From: Hippasteria phrygiana
Taxonomy: Eukaryota; Echinodermata; Asteroidea; Valvatida; Goniasteridae
Reading direction: 5' to 3'
Assembly: GCA_037893225.1 (NCBI GenBank)
Contig: JAZGUH010000628.1
Coordinates: forward strand, 1,263,000 to 1,326,999
Length of the DNA: 64,000 bases
The notes beneath the pieces were generated by a model, which saw nothing but the letters and a program-made list of their open reading frames with translations, did not search any database and was not told the origin of the DNA. Position 1 is the first letter of the stretch. The number at the start of each line of letters is the position of its first letter. This document shows positions 24,141-37,610 of the stretch, in pieces. The position numbers and the translations under genes are program-made.

Positions 24141-26876
24141 TGAGAGCCGATGGTTGACTGGACGTTTCTGGCCAAATGAGGGCGCAACTCCTGTCTGAAT
24201 GGCACAGTGGATCAGGAGAATCATCAAATAATGTATCCATCCGTTATCATCCTCGTAATAACTGTGACGCCATCTAGACCGGAAGTGCATTGCAAACGAA
24301 TGGAGTACGCTTGCGACTTTCTTCGCTAGCGCTTTCCATAGAGCCCCACGTATTGGGGACCCGAAGTTAACGCTACGAAAAGATTCTGCCATTTTACGAA
24401 AAAGCTGCCCAAAAAGTATTTGTCATTATGCACGGGTAAAACTTAAATCCTTTTTGAAATGCCAACATTATGAACAATTTCCTCAAATGATTTCTCGTGA
24501 GAAATTTGTTCACATAGGCTACGCTCCAATGCTCCGTTAGTCCCTCAGATAAGATTCAGAACAAGATTATTTCAAAAACAGTGCAATACCTGACAAAGGT
24601 CAAACTTCATAAATTATACAATTTCTGCGATTACTCTTTTGCCAAAAGCTTTCTCAATATAAAAAGAAGCTTATAGGCCTAACCTTTTTTATACGGGTGA
24701 GAGAAAAAAAACACATCGATTTTACTTCAAAACCCCTTTATTCGTATACTGAGCCATTTTGTTTTCAGCTAACGATCAAATACAATAATTGCTGTTTTGT
24801 GTGTTAGTTTTATTGTGAGTTGATTTTAAGCGGTTTCAGTGTAGGTGTATCGCAATGAATTTTGCTGTTTTTGAAGTGTCAACAATTTAGTGAATTGCTT
24901 CGTTCTTTAGGTGTTCTGAATTATTGTTTTTATATGAGAGCATTGTCATTAAATTACCGGTACTAAACATACAATTAGGGATATATTTTAGTGTTTATGT
25001 AGCATACTGTGGGGAAACATGGCGACTTAGTGAGACATTTTTATGTCTGCCTAATGTCTCGGCTACTTTTTCTAGAAAGAAAGTTTCTTGTTTCAAACTG
25101 AAAACGGTTGGAAATGCTACTAAATTAAGCTTCAAGATCACAGGTCAAATGGTGTTTTTTTAAACACAGGTCTATGGGTATGTCTCCCTACTGTACCTTT
25201 CTCAGGAATTATTTACTATTTACATTTATTGAAATATATTTGTGTATTTATTATTTTAATTTTATATTACACAATCTTATTCCCTTACATACATCTTGTT
25301 TTTAGCCGGATACCGTACGATGTGACATTTTGATTGCTACATCATGTTTTCAATGAGAAAACATTAAACCAGTTATTTTATCCGTATATCCATACATGTA
25401 ACTATAGCTATGCACACAGTGGTAAACACCATTACGGCTCGTATATTAACCATTCAATGTTAATATGGGGTTTATTGTTAATAGGAAAAAATCTACGCAC
25501 GAATGATTACACATTATAATGTGCACAAAACTAACAACCAGCACAACTGACAGTCCATTTCACAGGCAATAAAATCTACATTTATAAGTGAAGTCTACAT
25601 TTATAAGTGAAGCCTACGTTTCAGTCAAAGACAGGAACGTGTAGCATATTAAAGCAGTTTTAGAATAATTTGAATAATGCGTTTTTATTCACAATTCATG
25701 TAGGCCTATACTTTAGCTCGGGGTTTTAAAGGCGGTTTTAAACGCACTTGTTTAAAACCGGCCCGGCACATATTTCCTTACTAAAGATCAATCCTTTACA
25801 ATCATTTAGTCAAATTCACACACCAACAAAGTTTGGACGAAATATTGGCTACCAATGGAGACCAAACTAGCTGTTTAACAGGAAAATCAAGTCAAAAACG
25901 GAACCCACTCTAAGAAACTGTAGACAAGTTTGATAAATTTGCACACAAAGCTATGCAAGGAGGCACTGCTGTTGCGCCTATGAGAACATCATGCTTTGGC
26001 TTCATGAGTGTGGAAACTAGCATAAAAACAAATATGTTGAAATGGGATTGCTAGAAAGGAGGTGGTGAATCGGTAACATGGAACAGAAAGCTGTTCTGCA
26101 TGTATTCACTTCATAAGAATCCTTATGATTCCTTATAACTTACCCGTAAAGTGGTGTCATTTTATACACTTGTGGTGACATTTCTTCTTAACTAAACACA
26201 ACTGATTTGTATTTCCGTATTAATTAGATCATTTCATCTACACTTTAATTTCGAAAATACAATGGAATTTCTCATTTTATAAAGGGTGGTCTGGGGCTAA
26301 AAAAAAAGTGTGACCAAAGTTACCCAGGGTTGGGGTAACATTGGTCACCATTGTTTTTACATGTATATGTCACAAAATGGTTGTGTTCATGAACTCGGTA
26401 TTAATATATTGTAGACGCTATAGGCAGCTGATCCGTGACATTTGACCCCTGTGGACGCCATCTGGCGTTTGAGGCTCTCTAACAAACATATAATTATTAT
26501 TTTCAATTAAAAACTTATTTTTGGCCAAAAGTTGGGTTTTTAGGCCCATTTTTAAACATGTTTGATATTATGAATATTAAATTTTAACTGTTGAATATTA
26601 GTTCGATTATTTCTGAATAACATGACACCAAATACGTCCCAATCTGCTGTATATTGAGCGAGGAAAACATTTTAAAACCCTATAGATGGCTACTGACCAA
26701 AGTTACCCAGCTGACCAAAGTTACCCAGCTGACCAAAGTTACCCAGCCGACCAAAGTTACCCAGCCGACCAAAGTTACCCAGCCGACCAAAGTTACACAG
26801 CCGACCAAAGTTACCCAGCCGACCAAAGTTACCCAGCCGACCAAAGTTACCCAGCCGACCAAAGTTACCCAGCCGA
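24141..26876. repeat. 2.74-kb tandem duplication in unit 2, first copy
   Basis: From TGAGAGCCGATGG to the end of the first 18-bp array. It is repeated from 26877 with an offset of 2736-2737 bp and very few differences. Unit 1 has this segment once. Confidence 0.9.
26310..26348. repeat. GTGACC hairpin, unit 2 first copy
   Basis: Same hairpin as at 13442, again about 350 bp before an 18-bp array. Confidence 0.8.
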
Positions 26877-26877
26877 T
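26695..26877. repeat. 18-bp minisatellite, about 10 units (unit 2, first array)
   Basis: Same unit as at 13827. The array ends abruptly in CAGCCGATGAGAGCC, the junction of the 2.74-kb duplication. Confidence 0.95.
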
Positions 26878-29612
26878 GAGAGCCGATGATTGACTGGACG
26901 TTTCTGGCCAAATGAGGGCGCAACTTCTGTCTAAAATGGTACAGTGTATCAGGAGAATCATCAAATAATTTATCCATCCGTTATCATCCTCGTAATAACT
27001 GTGACGCCATCTAGACCGGAAGTGCATTGCAAACGAATGGAGTACGCGCGCGACTTTCTTCGCTAGCGCTTTCCATAGAGCCCCACGTATTGGGGACCCG
27101 AAGTTAACGCTACGAAAAGATTCTGCCATTTTACGAAAAAGCTACCCAAAAAGTATTTGTCATTATGCACGGGTAAAACTTAAATCCTTTTTGAAATGCC
27201 AACATTATGAACAATTTCCTCAAATGATTTCTCGTGAGAAATTTGTTCACATAGGCTACGCTCCAATGCTCCGTTAGTCCCTCAGATAAGATTCAGAACA
27301 AGATTATTTCAAAAACAGTGCAATACCTGACAAAGGTCAAACTTCATAAATTATACAATTTCTGCGATTACTCTTTTGCCAAAAGCTTTCTCAATATAAA
27401 AAGAAGCTTATAGGCCTAACCTTTTTTATACGGGTGAGAGAAAAAAAACACATCGATTTTACTTCAAAACCCCTTTATTCGTATACTGAGCCATTTTGTT
27501 TTCAGCTAACGATCAAATACAATAATTGCTGTTTTGTGTGTTAGTTTTATTGTGAGTTGATTTTAAGCGGTTTCAGTGTAGGTGTATCGCAATGAATTTT
27601 GCTGTTTTTGAAGTGTCAACAATTTAGTGAATTGCTTCGTTCTTTAGGTGTTCTGAATTATTGTTTTTATATGAGAGCATTGTCATTAAATTACCGGTAC
27701 TAAACATACAATTAGGGATATATTTTAGTGTTTATGTAGCATACTGTGGGGAAACATGGCGACTTAGTGAGACATTTTTATGTCTGCCTAATGTCTCGGC
27801 TACTTTTTCTAGAAAGAAAGTTTCTTGTTTCAAACTGAAAACGGTTGGAAATGCTACTAAATTAAGCTTCAAGATCACAGGTCAAATGGTGTTTTTTTAA
27901 ACACAGGTCTATGGGTATGTCTCCCTACTGTACCTTTCTCAGGAATTATTTACTATTTACATTTATTGAAATATATTTGTGTATTTATTATTTTAATTTT
28001 ATATTACACAATCTTATTCCCTTACATACATCTTGTTTTTAGCCGGATACCGTACGATGTGACATTTTGATTGCTACATCATGTTTTCAATGAGAAAACA
28101 TTAAACCAGTTATTTTATCCGTATATCCATACATGTAACTATAGCTATGCACACAGTGGTAAACACCATTACGGCTCGTATATTAACCATTCAATGTTAA
28201 TATGGGGTTTATTGTTAATAGGAAAAAATCTACGCACGAATGATTACACATTATAATGTGCACAAAACTAACAACCAGCACAACTGACAGTCCATTTCAC
28301 AGGCAATAAAATCTACATTTATAAGTGAAGTCTACATTTATAAGTGAAGCCTACGTTTCAGTCAAAGACAGGAACGTGTAGCATATTAAAGCAGTTTTAG
28401 AATAATTTGAATAATGCGTTTTTATTCACAATTCATGTAGGCCTATACTTTAGCTCGGGGTTTTAAAGGCGGTTTTAAACGCACTTGTTTAAAACCGGAC
28501 CGGCACATATTTCCTTACTAAAGATCAATCCTTTACAATCATTTAGTCAAATTCACACACCAACAATTTTGGACGAAATATTGGCTACCAATGGAGACCA
28601 AACTAGCCGTTTAACAGGAAAATCAAGTCAAAAACGGAACCCACTCTAAGAAACTGTAGACAAGTTTGATAAATTTGCACACAAAGCTATGCAAGGAGGC
28701 ACTGCTGTGGCGCCTATGAGAACATCAGGCTTTGGCTTCATGAGTGTGGAAACTAGCATAAAAACAAATATGTTGAAATGGGATTGCTAGAAAGGAGGTG
28801 GTGAATCAGTAACATGGAACAGAAAGCTGTTCTGCATGTATTCACTTCATAAGAATCCTTATGATTCCTTATAACTTACCCGTAAAGTGGTGTCATTTTA
28901 TACACTTGTGGTGACATTTCTTCTTAACTAAACACAACTGATTTGTATTTCCGTATTAATTAGATCATTTCATCTACACTTTAATTTCGAAAATACAATG
29001 GAATTTCTCATTTTATAAAGGGTGGTCTGGGGCTAAAAAAAAAAGTGTGACCAAAGTTACCCAGGGTTGGGGTAACATTGGTCACCATTGTTTTTACATG
29101 TATATGTCACAAAATGGTTGTGTTCATGAACTCGGTATTAATATATTGTAGACGCTATAGGCAGCTGATCCGTGACATTTGACCCCTGTGGACACCATCT
29201 GGCGTTTGAGGCTCTCTAACAAACATATAATTATTATTTTCAATTAAAAACTTATTTTTTGCCAAAAGTTTGGTTTTTAGGCCCATTTTTAAACATGTTT
29301 GATATTATGAATATTAAATTTTAACTGTTGAATATTAGTTCGATTATTTCTGAATAACATGACACCAAATACGTCCCAATCTGCTGTATATTAAGCAAGA
29401 AAAACATTTTAAAACCCTACAGATGGCTACTGACCAAAGTTACCCAGCCGACCAAAGTTACCCAGCCGACCAAAGTTACCCAGCCGACCAAAGTTACCCA
29501 GCCGACCAAAGTTACCCAGCCGACCAAAGTTACCCAGCCGACCAAAGTTACCCAGCCGACCAAAGTTACCCAGCCGACCAAAGTTACCCAGCCGATCAAA
29601 GTTACCCAGCCG
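26877..29612. repeat. 2.74-kb tandem duplication in unit 2, second copy
   Basis: Starts at the word AGCCGATG shared by the minisatellite end and the segment start, which suggests a microhomology or unequal-exchange junction. The right edge is blurred by the second, longer 18-bp array. Confidence 0.88.
29047..29085. repeat. GTGACC hairpin, unit 2 second copy
   Basis: Same hairpin as at 13442, again about 350 bp before an 18-bp array. Confidence 0.8.
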
Positions 29613-29877
29613 ACCAAAGTTACCCAGCCGACCAAAGTTACCCAGCCGACCAAAGTTACCCAGCCGACCAAAGTTACCCAGCCGACCAAAGTTACCCAGC
29701 CGACCAAAGTTACCCAGCAGACCAAAGTTACCCAGCCGACCAATGTTACCCAGCAGTCCAAAGTTACCCAGCCGACCAAAGTTACCCAGCCGACCAAAGT
29801 TACCCAGCCGACCAAAGTTACCCAGCAGACCAAAGTTACCAAGCCGACCAAAGTTACCCAGCCGACCAAAGTTAGCC
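29432..29877. repeat. 18-bp minisatellite, about 25 units (unit 2, second array)
   Basis: Longest array of this family. The downstream variant order (CAGCAG, CAATG, CAGCAGTCC) matches the end of the unit 1 array and is followed by further units, so expansion happened near the 3' side. Confidence 0.95.
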
Positions 29878-30160
29878 AAGTCCTCTGTTTCCATGCTTGA
29901 CCTCGATGTTACTGGTTGTGAGATTGAATCGAGCGAACGAGTTTGTCAGATGGCGGAGTCCCACGGTTTACATGCTATTTTTATCCACTTTCCAGATTAT
30001 TTACTAAGCCGTCACCGGAAAATATATCTTATCTCATTTCAGGCTAAACAATGAAGATAAGTTTTCAAAATTGACGTCCCATTTGAATGACATATCAACG
30101 CAAATAGGTCTGCATTTAACACAAATATGCTTAAACAAAAGGAATAGTTATCAAGAGACG

Positions 30161-30271
30161 TTTCTGCGTTTGCGAAATTTACAGCTACGCCGCTGCTCAT
30201 TTGGAGTCCATTTCCAAACAACATTTGTTTTCTGGTCACTTCGGTGAAAATGTTTTGAAAACAAAGATTGT

Positions 30272-30303
<32 letters not shown>

Positions 30304-30351
30304 AGGAGAGAGAAATTATAGATGCGCCATGACGGATGACGAAAACAGTTT
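30161..30351. repeat. Dispersed ~180-bp repeat with C tract, unit 2 copy b
   Basis: Unit 2 counterpart of 14394-14573, with a C homopolymer of more than 25 bases, the longest in the window. Confidence 0.65.
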
Positions 30352-30578
30352 AAGAAGAGAATATAGCGCTGGAAATACGCATATCCTTGCTGGACGACTG
30401 CTAGAGTGTTATATACCAAAGCAATTCAGACTCAGAAAACATTTGTTACATCAGTACGTATTTTTCAATATATCTCTTGTAATTAGTCTACAAAACAATT
30501 ATAACTTGAACGGCAAAGCCATCATGGCTCACTGATGAAGGCGGGAGGGAAGGCTCCACACCACCACTCCACCCCACC

Positions 30579-30604
30579 GGACGGACGGACGGACGGACGG
30601 ACGG
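30579..30604. repeat. (GGAC)n tetranucleotide microsatellite, unit 2
   Basis: Six perfect repeats plus a partial one, at the position matching 14801. Confidence 0.85.
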
Positions 30605-31705
30605 AAGGGACAGATGGAAATTGGTATTCCATAGGCTCGCATCTGCTTCGCAGCTCGCAAAAATTAATATGCACATCACAAGCTATAAAAATGATGAAAA
30701 GAATTATTAAAATCGGAGCAGTATTAAAAATGTTATGATAATTTTAGTTTTATTGGATGACACGAATTCCGCTGATTATAAGTGAGTTACCTTACTAAAA
30801 ATCTCTTTTTTAAACATTTTGTTGTACTAAAATGTAAAAAAATAGGAAATCACAGTATGATTTTAATTGACATAAACAAGCATTTTAAACGAAAACGAAA
30901 ATCGAAAATTTCGACCCTCAATGGATTTTTGCCTGTAGCTCAAAACGGACGAATGCGACGGGTCCCTTGGAAGAATGGCACATAATTAGTAATTATGGAT
31001 GCGATCATTATAACGATGATTAAGCGAGGTCCAGTGTGTCACTTATGTCAGTCAATCGTGACAACACGTCAATATTGGTCTGCTTTTTTATGTACTTGCT
31101 GGTTGAGAAACAGATAGTTAACACCGGGAACGGTAGTTTCTCCACAAACGACAGCAACAATAAAAGCACGAAGCAAAAACCAGACAAATTTATTGGATAG
31201 CTCACTCCAAGTTGTGCGGACATCCAAGGACGCAATCACTTACAGAATCTACAGGGCAGATTAAACGAAAGCGACCAGCGGACACGATGCGAATCTATAC
31301 CGTATTCGGGCTGTGCTTCCTGGCGGGCCTTTGGGCGGGCCACGCCGGTGCTATCGAAGTGGCCTCTTTCAACATCCGAATTCTGGGAGAATCGAAAATG
31401 GGTAAACCAGAGGTGGTCGCGTACTTGCAGGAGGTATAAGCTCTTGCAAAATAATGTTCGAAGTTGCTGATTTAGTAAATAAATATAATTATAACTATGA
31501 CCACAATTGTAAATTCAGTATATTTTTCTTTATAGATCTTGTAACTAAATCATAAAAAAATATTGGATTTTTTTACCTGCTTTCGACATTTTTCTATGAA
31601 AATTATATCCTACTTTCAGTTTATACACACTACAAAACGCGGTGTTAAATTAACACCGTTTTTACGGCAGTGTTATTTTGCTCCGTATCTCTAGTAGCGC
31701 AACAT

Positions 31706-32221
31706 TGCCCTTCTCAGCCTTATGCTGAGAAGGGCAAAAATGCCAGAAAATTGATTTTGGGTTTTCACGAAGAGCCAATTTCGAACTCGGGGCTGTGAAG
31801 GGCAAATTGGCCAGAAAATGGATTTGGGGTTTTCACGAAGAGACGAATTTAAACTCCGTGTTAATACAATAGGGTTGTGTGGGGCAAAATTGCCAGAAAA
31901 TGGATTTTGGGTTTTCACGAAGAGACAAATGACACTCTGTGGGGCAAAACGGGCCATTTCTCGCTTCTGAGTTTTCACGAAGAGACAAATTTATTAATCA
32001 ATTAATAACTCTGTAATTAATTGACTTATCGCTCAGCTGCCAATGACTTTTGAAAGATTGAGAACTGAACTTTAACATAGTGTCAACAATGAATCAACAT
32101 GTGGTATAAATGCAGGTAATATCTTCAATTTTAAAAATGAGCAGCTTAAAACCTGATTTACTTGTAACTTAAGTTTAGTGCGGAGAGGCAAAATTCGTCT
32201 GTTCGTGAAAACTGTGACGAT
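31706..32221. mobile_element. 516-bp hairpin and 82-bp-repeat insert, unit 3, intron 1
   Basis: Same insert as in unit 2, with the same 12-bp terminal hairpin and the same borders, but with about two fewer 82-bp units. The repeat number has therefore changed since the copies separated. Confidence 0.6.
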
Positions 32222-32252
32222 ATGGTGCATTTATTGCTGGGCAATGGGCTGG

Positions 32253-32385
32253 GGTAAGCACTTATCCAGAACCACCAAAATGACATCGTCATGTATTACT
32301 GAAAATGCACTATGCCATATTGAATAGGCACAAGGCGCGATGCGCGCGACGATGTCATTTTGGCGGTTCTGGATAAGTGCTTACC
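32253..32385. mobile_element. 133-bp TIR MITE, unit 3, intron 1
   Basis: Third copy of the element at 611. Terminal inverted arms GGTAAG/CTTACC and the 9-bp duplication ATGGGCTGG are intact. Confidence 0.85.
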
Positions 32386-35044
32386 ATGGGCTGGTGGTAG
32401 TTTGTGTATTAGTGTGACTGGCCATCACGTGGGCTCTAACCTTGCATACTCCTTGTGGACCTGTGAACAAAAGATGTCCACACGAAGCAGGAAGACTGAA
32501 CCTTATGCGGACTTGCCCATGGTCCACACAAGTTATTAGAGGCATTTTGGGGTTAGGGTCATCCGTCGCAAAATGAAGGGGAATACTTACGGGGATCACG
32601 TTTTTTTTACTCATAGAGTATATGCATGTGCGGTGGTACATGGCACACGCACGTTGGATTGCTGTGGATTCACATCGTATAGATACAATGTATTAATTCG
32701 TTCGTCATTATTTTGACAAGGATTATGAATTTTAAGGCAGAATTTTAAGTAGCGCAAAATATGGTGCATTTATCACAAGACCTTAGGGAAACAATGTGAG
32801 TGTTTTATTATCTGTAAATTGGGATTAATCATGTTTTTCTTGACGGCTTTTGCTGGTGGTAGTTTATGTATTAGGCCAAGTAAAAAAAATGTTTAGTGTC
32901 CGGGTTTTTTTTAAAGGAAGGAGACTTCTACTATGACATATTTCTAACTAATGCCTTCCACATCTAAAAGTTTTGGGGATCGTAACTAAATGCAATTGGC
33001 TTTCTATTGCAGATTCTGAGTAGATACGACCTTGTTATGATACAAGAGTATCGATCTAAAACACTAGACGCCATCAACGCACTCCTGACAGCACTTAACG
33101 AGTAAGGGAAAAATTTGTAGAATTTCAATTCAAAGAGCTGGCATTTCTAATTGCTAATTTGTTTTTGCTTTTAAAACGTACTTTGGGGTCTCCGTGTCAT
33201 TTTCGTGCAAGGTTAACAGTCACAATGTTTTCTCGACTCTAATGCAAAAAGATGATTAACAATAACACGTCTAGGTTGTCTTGATGAGACTGCTAATGTT
33301 GCTAATTTGGTTACAATATTATCAGGAACTTACATGTTTGTGCCTTTAATGACCACTCAAAATATACTATTAAATGGTTGATTGATTGGCAAATTAATAT
33401 TACATTTTCAGCTTAATAAACCTTGCTAAACTTAGTACCAACATATAGACTTTTTTCTTACTGGAGTTTTCATAGTACACGATTTGTATAGGGCAGGTTT
33501 GACCACACGGCACACTTGACCGATTTATTTGAATAAACACTTCATTACTATCACTACACTAGGCGGTCCAATATGGACATCATTGTGACGTCACATAAAA
33601 ATGCTACGGGTAACGTTGAACCACGCGGCATATTTAACTGACAAACTTGCTTAAATGTACCACTCGTGTGCCAAATACCAGATGTGGTTACCTATTTCGC
33701 GGGTAATTTGACATTTTTTTGTTTTAAGAACAAAATGTGATATTACCGATATTAATGCGTTTATTGGCGACATTGGTTAATAAGTAATCAAGGCATTCAT
33801 TTATTATTTTATCTTTTTTTAGATATTCCGGTCAGACTTATGACATGGCGATAGGTCCAAGAGAGGGTCGCTCCACGAGTAAAGAACAGTACGTCTTCTT
33901 CTACAGGTGAGACCGTTGTCATCACTTCCATCCAACTAACACTGACACTTGAGATTTATTTTAGTCATTCATGACGACCAACCAAAAGTAGTTTGTAATT
34001 ACTGCCGGACTTTGAATTTTGTTTTAAATACTAGTAAAAATGTCAGAATTCTCGGAAAAGTTTAGAATAATCTTAATGTGAATGCTTTGTCAATATTAAA
34101 GGTAGTATACACCATTTACAAACATAAAAAACTACTGAACTATTTACGAAGTACCGTACTAGACTGTAGGCAAAATGGTAGTCTCAAGCATCCTTTTCAA
34201 GAAAAGTGGAAATTTATATCGTTTTTCCACCGATTGTCGGCCGACAATCGTTGGAAATAGTCTAGTTCCCCGACCTGATAATTCCCGATCTTTCTAAAGT
34301 AGGGTCAGGGAACCAGACTATTAGAAAAAAATTCTGTTTTCTCAGCATCTATGCACACAAGACTTTAAACAGGTCAGTGTTACAGTTTGCTAGCACGCTA
34401 TAAAAAACTAACCCCTCAAATCCATTTATTTCTGAAAATTACAGCAAAAGCAAATGTTGTACACTACATTTAAGTTACCAAAATAATGACGGCAATATAA
34501 ATACTAGTTTAATTCCCGCTATTCGCTGTACAGTACGCCACCAAGAGTTTGTCACAGAGAGAACAGTTTTCGCAATGTGCATTTGAAAAACATCAGTCGA
34601 CACGTCAATCTAAAAAGTATGTATCATTTTGCTCCAAACGAACAAAACTGATACCATGATACGACGCGCTAAATTTGAAGCATAGTTTGAAATTCTGGAC
34701 GGTCAGTTATTGTTAATATTTACTAGGTTTCCAAATGCGTTTCGAAATGAAATCTCGAATTATCCTTAGAAATACGTATCCTGTGAAATTATCCTACGAA
34801 ATACTTATTGACCGCGCAATTTGAAAATCAACTCTCAGGTGCAACCGCATGGTGGCGCACGGTATTTTAAACTGGCCCATTTAAGCAATGATGTTATTAT
34901 ATTTCAGGACGGACTTGTTCAAGGTTGTGGGCCAATATGCTTACGTAGAGAAAGACGATGAATTTGAACGGCAGCCCTACATCGTGCGGTTTCAGACTCT
35001 TACGTCATCATGTAAGTTATGAATTCCAATGCAGTTGGTATTAC

Positions 35045-35072
35045 AGGTCAAAAGGTCAAAAGGTCAAAAGGT
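35045..35072. repeat. GGTCAAAA octamer, 3.5 units (copy 3)
   Basis: Short form of the intron 4 octamer array in the third DNase I copy. Confidence 0.85.
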
Positions 35073-36157
35073 GGGTCACATTAAATTCCCCCTCTCTACC
35101 TTGATTGCCTGCTTGATCCTTGCAATAATTTCTATGGCAGTAAATGCATGACATGCTAGCTATCGTGTCACTTCCATTTAGCAACAAGTATAAAATTGCA
35201 AACTTCGTCTCAAACCAATTAATTTCATGTTGTTTGAATCTCATTCAAAATATGATGTCACTTGAGCTAGACTTGTTCCTGGTCCCTCTGTCATTTTGGA
35301 GCTACGTCAGTCATTTGCTTTTTCATGTTCGGGGCCAGGGTTTTCCTCTGCTGGTAATAGACAACTATCAAATAATGATTTAGACGCAGGCACGTGACAG
35401 ATTTTCGACCAATAGTGATACTGTCCCGGACATCACACTTATCAATAGAGGTTAAATCATGGACTTTTTCCTTTCTAATGGTTAACGTAACGTGGCAAAG
35501 TAGGCTTACTGCAAACACTAATGTAGAGCAGACCATTTCAATTAAAGAATCCATTTCATTAAAGATTTTGTCAAATGTTCCATTATCTTTCATCCAATCA
35601 GCTCTGCCGTCTGAATTTGCCGTCGTGAACATCCACACCAAGCCAGATTACACGATCACGCGTTATGAGATTGACGCGCTGGCTGATGTCTATGATGATG
35701 TCGTTGCGAAATGGGGAGTACAGGTAGGTACCGGTATATGGGCTAAAAATAGATGCACCAGGCTAAAACTAACGGTGGAGAGGCTAGGCTAGGGGTTGCT
35801 GCAGGTTGGCATTCTCGACTCCATGGAGACGAGGTTTGCCCCCTTTTTTATGGGTATCGCCCAACACAAGGCCAAAAAGGCCACTCAAGGTGTAGACTAC
35901 AAAATACAAGAAGACAGAAATCACAGGCACAATCATGAGAAGGCATCAATTCACATTTCGTTTGAATTGTAAATGATTATAGGTGGAAGGGAAGCAGGAA
36001 TATACAGAGACGCAGTACGAGGGGAACATTGAAGAGTATCTCCTTTGGAACTGACAGTGAAAATGATGTGATGAGACAGCCAGGCGAGTAGAGTAGAGTG
36101 GACAGGGGGAACTAATGATGAAAGGCCACTGGAACACCTTCCATGATAGTATCGATA

Positions 36158-36830
36158 CCCTTACAAAAAAGTTCTATAGAAATCTATAAAAAAAAATTCT
36201 GTAGAATTTCTATATGATATTCTATAGAATTCCTTTATAGAGTTTCTTTAGAGTTTCTTTAGAGTTTCTGTAGAGTTTCTTTAGAGTTTCTTTAGAGTTT
36301 CTGTAGAGTTTCTTTAGAAAATGGGCCACTTCTCTATAAGACATTTTATAGAATTCTATAGAAATTTTACAATTCTATAAAAGATAATTCTATAGAATGT
36401 CTATAAGATTCTACAGAATTTTTCTATAGATTTGTATATAATTTCTTTAGAGATCCTCTATAGTTTTTATAGAATTCTATAGAAAAATTACCACTTTTCT
36501 ATAAAACAGCTAGTAGAATTCTATAGAAATATGACCACTTTTCTATAAAACAGCTAATAGAATTCTATAGAAATATGACCACTTTTCTATAAAACATCAA
36601 ATAGAATTCTATAGAACTAGGACCACTTTTCTATAAAACATCTAGTAGAGTTCTATAGAAATAGGACCACTTTTCTATAAAACATCTAGTAGAATTCTAT
36701 AGAAATAGGACCACTTTTCTATAAAACATCTAATAGAATTCTATAGAAATATGACCACTTTTCTATAAAACATCTAATAGAATTATATAGAAAGATGACT
36801 CCATTTTTATAAAATGTCATAAATATTTAC
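36158..36830. repeat. TTCTATAGAA-rich region with a 44-bp tandem repeat
   Basis: Begins exactly where DNase I unit 3 stops. The first half is a mix of TTCTATAGAA palindromes and TTTAGAGTTTC repeats. From about 36430 a 44-bp unit (AATTCTATAG at 36517, 36561 and 36605, containing GACCACTTTTCTATAAAACA) repeats about eight times. Confidence 0.85.
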
Positions 36831-37610
36831 AAACTTGGTAACTTTTCTAAACATTTTAATTAAATATCAACGTGATACACTTCATCCTTCAAAATTAATA
36901 TAATTGGAGATCAATACTTTTTTGCTGTGTACTTTTCACTGCATTTATTTCCAGCATAGGCCATGGCCAAAACGTCCTGAATTTTTCCAAATCTAATACT
37001 GTACATGAATAATTTCACACAGGGAATTAATGAAAAATTTATAAATACATGTATAAGCACCTGATATGCGATCAACATTAATTAAATAGGAAACTAAATA
37101 ATTCCACATACATCATTGTTTTTATATTTAAAAAATGGTAGGCAAAAAGGAATTTAAAAAACTTTGGACGGATACAAAACAAGTAAATTAAAGAAGGCTT
37201 GAATAGTTTTGTATTTTATAAACAAATGCAAGAAGACGACCAAGAATGATTACAGTATGAAAGATAAAAGAGCCTAAAACACATGAATCTTTAACAATGA
37301 AAAAAGATCCCACCAAAAATCTCTGAAATTTAACTGAGATTTAAGGGGGGAAACTACATTTTGGTTGTTAAAATATTAATAGTGAACAATCACCCCTGTT
37401 GGCGCACTTGGAAAATTTACATTGATCTCTTCAGAAAATCAGCCCTGAAGACGGCCTTTGTGAAACTTTTACTAGTATATACATTTGTGGAAACTGATAA
37501 ATCACCTGACGTAAAGAGAAATGTCCTGGCGAAAAATTTAACTCATACTTCCGAAAATCTAAAATACACACGGACTAGTGAAACTCGGTTTACTCCGGAC
37601 ACAGATGAAA
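36831..37610. other. AT-rich DNA; no gene seen
   Basis: Low-complexity AT-rich sequence. The only reading frame above 80 codons (37361-37618) has no recognisable domain. Confidence 0.4.

Larger units (their letters stand above)
15354..31123. repeat. Segmental tandem repeat, unit 2 (about 15.8 kb)
   Basis: Second unit, collinear with unit 1. It has unoccupied sites for the three unit 1 insertions (at about 16862, 20732 and 24535), gains an 82-bp-repeat insert in intron 1, and contains an extra 2.74-kb internal tandem duplication in its spacer. Confidence 0.85.
31287..35723 (+). pseudogene. DNase I family, copy 3, lacking exons 6-8
   Basis: Third tandem copy. Exons 1-5 are intact: 31287-31433, 33013-33101, 33823-33906, 34908-35011, 35602-35723. 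They encode the signal peptide, FNIR, IQE, KEQY and the catalytic His of NIHTKP. Exons 6-8, which hold GDYN, CAYDR and the SDHYP histidine, are not in the window, because similarity to the other units ends at 36157 inside intron 5. The remaining exons have no stops and their splice sites are canonical. The copy is therefore either a truncated, inactive duplicate or a gene split by a large insertion whose 3' exons lie beyond the window. The exon 5 sequence (PDYTITRYEID) resembles copy 2 more than copy 1, which suggests copies 2 and 3 separated last. Confidence 0.82.
31124..36157. repeat. Segmental tandem repeat, unit 3 (truncated)
   Basis: Third unit, similar to units 1 and 2 up to the shared word ATCGATA at 36151-36157, after which the sequence is unrelated. 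It ends in DNase I intron 5. Confidence 0.85.
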
